From the NCBI GenBank assembly GCA_964384675.1, contig CAYLNK010000029.1, positions 1-35,154 of the forward strand: 35,154 nt of DNA, read 5' to 3'. The DNA is from CAYLNK01 sp964384675 (lineage in GTDB: Bacteria; Acidobacteriota; Thermoanaerobaculia; UBA5066). Both the position numbers and the translations under genes were made by a program. Under the pieces are notes generated by a model. It saw only the letters and a list, made by a program, of their open reading frames with translations, had not been told where the DNA came from and made no database searches. Positions 34,255 through 35,154 of this stretch are shown in pieces (positions within the stretch are counted from its first letter, which is position 1; each line of letters begins with the position of its first letter).

Positions 34255-35154
34255 CGCTGCGCTCGTTCCGCTTCCGCGCCGGCGACTCGACCACCGAGGT
34301 GGCCGTCGGCGCGGGGGCGCTCGAGCGTCTCGGCGCGCGGCTGCCCCGGATCGCGAAGGGGCGCTGGCTCGTGGTGTCGTCGGAGCCGGTCTTCTCGCGT
34401 CACGGCGCCCGCCTGCTGGCGGCCGCGCCGCGCCTGGAACCGGCTCCCCTGCTGGTGCCGGACGGTGAGGCGGCCAAGAGCTGGAGCCGGCTGGGCCGCC
34501 TCCTCGACGAGCTCGTGGCGCGCGGTCTGAAGCGCGACGGCGGCGTCGTGGCGCTGGGGGGAGGCACCGTCGGGGACGTGGCGGGTCTGGCGGCGTCGCT
34601 CGTCCTGCGCGGCGTGCCGATCGTGCAGGTGCCCACGACGCTGCTGGCGGCCTCGGACAGCGCGCTCGGAGGCAAGACCGCCGTGAACCTGGAGGAGGGG
34701 AAGAACCTGGCGGGGACCGTCCACCAGCCATCGCTCGTCGCCGTGGAGCCGCTGCTGCTGGCGACGCTGCCGGAGCGCGACTACCGGTCGGGCCTGGCCG
34801 AGGTGGTGAAGAGCTCGTTCCTGGACGCCACGTTCTCCCGCGCGATGGGCCGCCTTTCGCCCGGGCTCGAGGCGCGGGCCGAGGCTGCCGTCACCGAGGG
34901 CGTCTTCCGCTCGCTCCGGCTGAAGGCGCGCGTCGTCGCCTCGGATCCGCTGGAGACCGAAGGACACCGCTTCGCCCTGAACCTCGGCCACACGGTGGGG
35001 CACGCGCTCGAGACCGCGTCGCGTCACCGGCTCGCGCACGGCGAGGCGGTGGCCTGGGGCCTCCTCGCCATCCTGGAGCTCTCGGTGGCGCGGGCGGGCC
35101 TGACGCGCCGGGCGGCCGACGGCCTGGCGGCGCAGGTCGCGTCCCTCTGCCGCC
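34251..35154 (+). CDS. aroB: 3-dehydroquinate synthase (partial, C-terminus outside window)
   Basis: AroB converts DAHP to 3-dehydroquinate in the shikimate pathway using NAD+ and a divalent metal. The 301 visible residues start at GTG 34251, nested in the aspS stop with AAGGAG just upstream. NAD-binding and active-site motifs are GGGTVGDVAGLAASLVLRG (103-121), VPTTLLAASDSALGGKTAVN (127-146) and GKNLAGTVHQP (150-160). Metal ligands are Glu184 (GLAEVVK), His247 (NLGHTVGH) and His263 (LAHGEAVAWG). The frame is open at the right edge, with roughly 50-60 residues probably missing. The sequence fits DHQS rather than the related sugar-phosphate cyclases, though by eye only. Confidence 0.93.

Overview
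This is a gene-dense, very GC-rich (roughly 70 %) chromosomal window with about 26 protein genes and almost no intergenic space. I see no rRNA, tRNA, CRISPR array, insertion sequence or integrase. The gene mix suggests a Gram-negative bacterium with an outer membrane (an MCE/Mla-type lipid transporter), type IV-pilus-type ATPases, a Tat-exported DUF1501 protein next to a DUF1549/DUF1553 protein, and ferredoxin-linked 2-oxoacid oxidation. An acidobacterial lineage fits best, with Planctomycetota-like or Gemmatimonadota-like bacteria as alternatives. This placement is inference, not demonstrated.

Layout. (i) Positions 1-7333 are read leftward: korA-korB (2-oxoacid:ferredoxin oxidoreductase), a DUF1549/DUF1553 protein with a CxxCH motif, a DUF1501 protein, and a CoA-binding/NDP-forming acyl-CoA synthetase-like protein that runs off the left edge. 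(ii) Positions 7405-10939 are read rightward from a divergent promoter: a two-repeat beta-rich protein, a PilT-like ATPase whose nucleotide-site residues are mostly replaced, a BtuF-like protein without a signal peptide, and an exported coiled-coil protein. (iii) Leftward folE and rightward pyk diverge at about 11.6 kb. pyk then converges on, and overlaps by 109 bp, a leftward alkaline-phosphatase-superfamily gene. (iv) Positions 14819-25545 hold a compact ten-gene rightward run: FxLYD-like protein, PHP phosphoesterase, dnaB, alr, MlaE permease, MlaF ATPase, an MCE protein with a beta-rich C-terminus, radA, an esterase and a multi-pass membrane protein. Most of its start codons are nested in the previous stop codon. 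(v) Leftward purC meets that run tail to tail in one CTAG. (vi) From 26524 rightward come pepA, recN and tsaC. After a 217-bp gap with DnaA-box-like sequences come a gamma-carbonic-anhydrase-family protein, hisS, aspS and aroB, the last cut by the right edge.

Most genes are housekeeping. The points most worth a second look are the PilT-like protein with altered Walker A, Walker B and His-box residues; its partner with an internal duplication; the MCE protein with a putative outer-membrane-barrel C-terminus; the acyl-CoA synthetase-like protein missing its active-site His segment; the pyruvate kinase with K+-independent signature residues and an antisense-overlapping tail; apparent leaderless promoters in front of folE, purC and the phosphatase gene; two related GC-rich hairpins; and the paired DnaA-box-like sites at 30.43 kb. 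I found no obvious defence system or mobile cassette.
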